From: Bacteroidota bacterium
GTDB lineage: Bacteria; Bacteroidota; Ignavibacteria; UBA10030; UBA6906
Reading direction: 5' to 3'
DNA length: 64,000 nucleotides
Assembly (NCBI GenBank): GCA_030835135.1
Contig: JAUQWO010000064.1
Span: 124,001 to 188,000, forward strand
Shown: positions 62,175 through 64,000 of the stretch, piece after piece
Layout of the letters: each line of letters opens with the position of its first letter
Position numbering within the stretch: position 1 is the stretch's first letter
Translations under genes and position numbers: made by a program
Notes under the pieces: model-generated
Told to the model about the DNA's origin: nothing
What the model saw: the letters and a program-made list of their open reading frames with translations, nothing else
Database searches by the model: none

Positions 62175-62726
62175 TCACACAAGGAAGCTCAGGCCGAACG
62201 AGAAGAGCAGCATGCTCCCCCTCTTCTGCTCCGTCAGTGTCTTCAGGTAGCTCGCACTGAAGTCCAGCGAAGTCCGCCGCGTCAGATAGTACCGCAGCCC
62301 GCCATTCACACCCAACCATCCGCGTTCCGCGGGATTCCCAAAGTCGATCTTGTAGAACGACGCTCCCACGTACGGCACCACCCGCGCGTCCTTCATGAGG
62401 AATGAATACGTGATGAACACCGTGCTGCCGAAGGTCACCGCGGTGGTGCTCTTTTCCTCCGTCCGGCCCGTCAGAGGCGCAACGGTCGTGAGGGTGGTCG
62501 TGGTGATCGTGAGCGTTGGTCCAATGCCGATCTGAATGTTGTCCGTGATGAACGGCGCGAATTTCCCCGCGATCGTACCGACATTGACCGAGACATCCGT
62601 GGCAAAGGTCGTGAAGTAGGAGCCCTGCAGCTGCAGCTCCACATCTCCCTTTTGTTGCTGGGCCGTCGCAGGGCCTGACACAAGGACAAGCAGCAGAAAC
62701 ATGGCGGACAATGCGGTCGCTCGCAT
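62175..62726 (-). CDS. Outer-membrane beta-barrel protein
   Basis: 183 residues with signal peptide (FLLLVLVSGPATAQ) and an 8-strand-like barrel pattern (DVELQLQGSYFTTFA, ITYSFLMKDARVVPYVGASF, YLTRRTSLDFSASYL), closing with LLFSFGLSFLV. The plan resembles OmpW/OprF-like small barrels. The selected ATG has GGAG 7-8 bases upstream. It is divergent from the SSS transporter; a tandem repeat upstream (62860-62881) may be its activator site. Confidence 0.78.
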   Translation of the reverse strand: MRATALSAMFLLLVLVSGPATAQQQKGDVELQLQGSYFTTFATDVSVNVGTIAGKFAPFITDNIQIGIGPTLTITTTTLTTVAPLTGRTEEKSTTAVTFGSTVFITYSFLMKDARVVPYVGASFYKIDFGNPAERGWLGVNGGLRYYLTRRTSLDFSASYLKTLTEQKRGSMLLFSFGLSFLV

Positions 62727-62859
62727 GATGGGGCTCCATATGGTGAGAAGGAACGGGTCCAGGGTTTCGTAGATGATACCGTATTCGGGAACGACCTGCC
62801 ACACCCCGGACGTCTCTCCGTGCCATATAATAGATGAAACAGCATTTCCTACCTGACTT

Positions 62860-62881
62860 TGTCGATATTTCTGTCGATATT
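62860..62881 (-). repeat. Tandem 10-bp repeat, candidate activator site
   Basis: TGTCGATATT occurs twice with a 12-bp period (62860-62869 and 62872-62881). On the minus strand it is followed about 25 bases later by TATTAT (near 62830), a plausible -10 for the barrel gene. Tandem direct repeats of about one helical turn are typical for OmpR/PhoB-type activators. Confidence 0.45.
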
Positions 62882-62992
62882 CCCGTGGTGGTGTTTGCCT
62901 CGCCAGGGAAACCCCACCCCACGACCACTCATCCCGCTCTTTCAGCACGATCATCCGACGCCGTACGCATTCCACCCGAGGAGATCCACGCG

Positions 62993-64000
62993 ATGCAGTT
63001 AGCGCCTGTCGACATTGCCATCATCATCCTGTACCTCATCGCCACCATGGCGATCGGCACGGCCTTTCAGCGCCGAGCCTCAAAGAAACTGGATGCGTAC
63101 TATCTCGCGAACCGACAGGCGACCTGGTGGATGATCGGCCTGTCCGGATGCTCCAGCTACGTCGACATCGGCGGCACGATGCTCATCATCGGCGTTATGT
63201 TCTACACCGGACTCAAATCCATCTGGATCATTCATTTCGGCTGGGGATTCTTCGGCATGGCCATGTTCATGGCATTCCAGGCGAAATACATCCGGCGCTC
63301 CGGGGTCATGACGCCGGCCGAATGGATGGAAACCCGGTTCGGCAAGGGGCGGGAGACCGAGATCCTCCGGACGATCATCGCGGCATTCATCCTCCTCTCC
63401 ATGATGCTGATGCTCATCTATGTCGCGGTCGGCACCGGAAAGTTCGTCGAAGAGTTCGTGCCCCTCCCCCGCTGGGAATCGACCCTGATCCTGTTCGTTG
63501 TCGTCGGCATCTATGTGACCCTCGGTGGGTTCTTCGGCGTCATCTGGACCGACCTCTTCCAGACGGTCCTGATCATGGTCGGCGCAGTGATCATGACGAT
63601 CGCCGCGCTCCAGTTGCCCGACGGCCTGTCCGCGCTCGCGGCACGCAGCCCGGGCTGGGACTCGCTGGCGATCCCCTGGAATCTCTGGCCCGACTATGTC
63701 GCAACGGTGCCAGCCCAGTTCCATCAGTATGCACCTCTCGGCCCGTATCTCGGTGCCAGCCTGGTCTGGCTCGTGTACAAGTTGCTCCTCGGACCGTTCG
63801 GGTGGGACTTCGCGTTCTTCCTTACCACGAAAAGTCCGCGCGAGGCATCCCTGTCCGCAGGCATGTGGACCCTCGGTCATACGGTGCGGTGGCTCGTGGC
63901 CGGGTCGTTCCTGACCTTCGGCGTCTATTATCTCGGCAGCGGCGCCAACTTCGATGCCGAGAAGATCATGCCGCTGGTGGTCAAGAGCATGCCGGCCGGC
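62993..64000 (+). CDS. Sodium:solute symporter (SSS family), N-terminal part (cut by window edge)
   Basis: 336 codons are present, the frame running off the window end. The SSS/SGLT plan is clear: DIAIIILYLIATMAIGTAFQ (helix 1), LANRQATWWMIGLSGCSSYV (helix 2 with the substrate-side Ser), GVMTPAEWMETRFG, and VGIYVTLGGFFGVIWTDLFQ typical of helix 5-6 in sugar/solute symporters. It imports a solute with Na+. GAGGAG lies 10 bases upstream of ATG. In view of the glycan genes elsewhere in the window a sugar or uronate is possible, but the substrate is unknown. Confidence 0.93.
   Translation, partial: MQLAPVDIAIIILYLIATMAIGTAFQRRASKKLDAYYLANRQATWWMIGLSGCSSYVDIGGTMLIIGVMFYTGLKSIWIIHFGWGFFGMAMFMAFQAKYIRRSGVMTPAEWMETRFGKGRETEILRTIIAAFILLSMMLMLIYVAVGTGKFVEEFVPLPRWESTLILFVVVGIYVTLGGFFGVIWTDLFQTVLIMVGAVIMTIAALQLPDGLSALAARSPGWDSLAIPWNLWPDYVATVPAQFHQYAPLGPYLGASLVWLVYKLLLGPFGWDFAFFLTTKSPREASLSAGMWTLGHTVRWLVAGSFLTFGVYYLGSGANFDAEKIMPLVVKSMPAG

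Noticed and set aside
1-64000. Prophage, insertion sequence, CRISPR array or tRNA/rRNA genes
   Set aside because: No integrase, transposase, capsid or Cas protein was recognised, no spaced repeat array was seen, and no tRNA-like sequence stood out in the gaps between genes.

Overview
The window looks like chromosomal DNA of a GC-rich (about 60% by eye) member of the Bacteroidota/Ignavibacteriota/Chlorobiota (FCB) group, probably an Ignavibacteria-like lineage. The evidence is two large secreted proteins ending in the NPFNPST-type C-terminal sorting domain (type IX secretion, T9SS), a SusC-like TonB receptor with a carboxypeptidase-regulatory-like N-domain, and FadL/OmpA-type outer-membrane proteins. 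No phage genes, insertion sequences, CRISPR arrays, rRNA or tRNA genes were seen. The taxonomic call is inference.

Layout. 1-18.6 kb: a glycan-degradation and cell-surface region with a heparinase II/III-like lyase (cut by the window edge), acyl-ACP desaturase, small barrel protein, TonB receptor, Tat-exported lipoprotein D-aminoacylase coupled to a Tag DNA glycosylase, SGNH hydrolase with TPRs, two convergent GH29 fucosidases, a TPR protein, bacteriohemerythrin and a T9SS propeller protein. 19.0-23.3 kb: a tightly overlapped operon of corrinoid protein, UroD-type methyltransferase, DUF1638 protein and a GAF/PAS histidine kinase. 23.4-28.5 kb: an M6 metalloprotease with T9SS tail, a DinB protein, a membrane cytochrome b and a coiled-coil protein.

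28.6-52.8 kb: a 24-kb run of genes all on the minus strand that reads as an envelope/general-stress island. It holds a giant cyclic beta-1,2-glucan synthase (NdvB-like), two orphan NarL-type response regulators, MarC, two OmpA proteins, two CsbD proteins, DUF4398 lipoproteins, LysE, AI-2E and AsmA-like membrane proteins, an SPFH protein, a clostripain-like lipoprotein and a stand-alone phosphoketolase tail. Four transcription units here begin with the same 60-bp promoter/operator element (37862-37921, 45149-45208, 48273-48332, 52743-52802). A weaker fifth copy (60917-60979) precedes a radical SAM gene. I regard this shared element with its two odd response regulators as the most likely undescribed regulatory system in the window.

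52.9-56.8 kb: a sulfur/electron-transfer module (octaheme tetrathionate-reductase-family cytochrome c, membrane cytochrome b, two YeeE/YedE sulfur transporters, one fused to a catalytically dead rhodanese). 57-60.9 kb: a FadL-type channel divergent from an HTH-PocR regulator, with overlapping promoters sharing a perfect dyad, then a B12-binding radical SAM protein whose 3' end runs antisense into the regulator. 61-64 kb: a cold-shock gene with a long leader containing its own terminator-like hairpin, two small unknown genes, a barrel protein and the start of a sodium:solute symporter.
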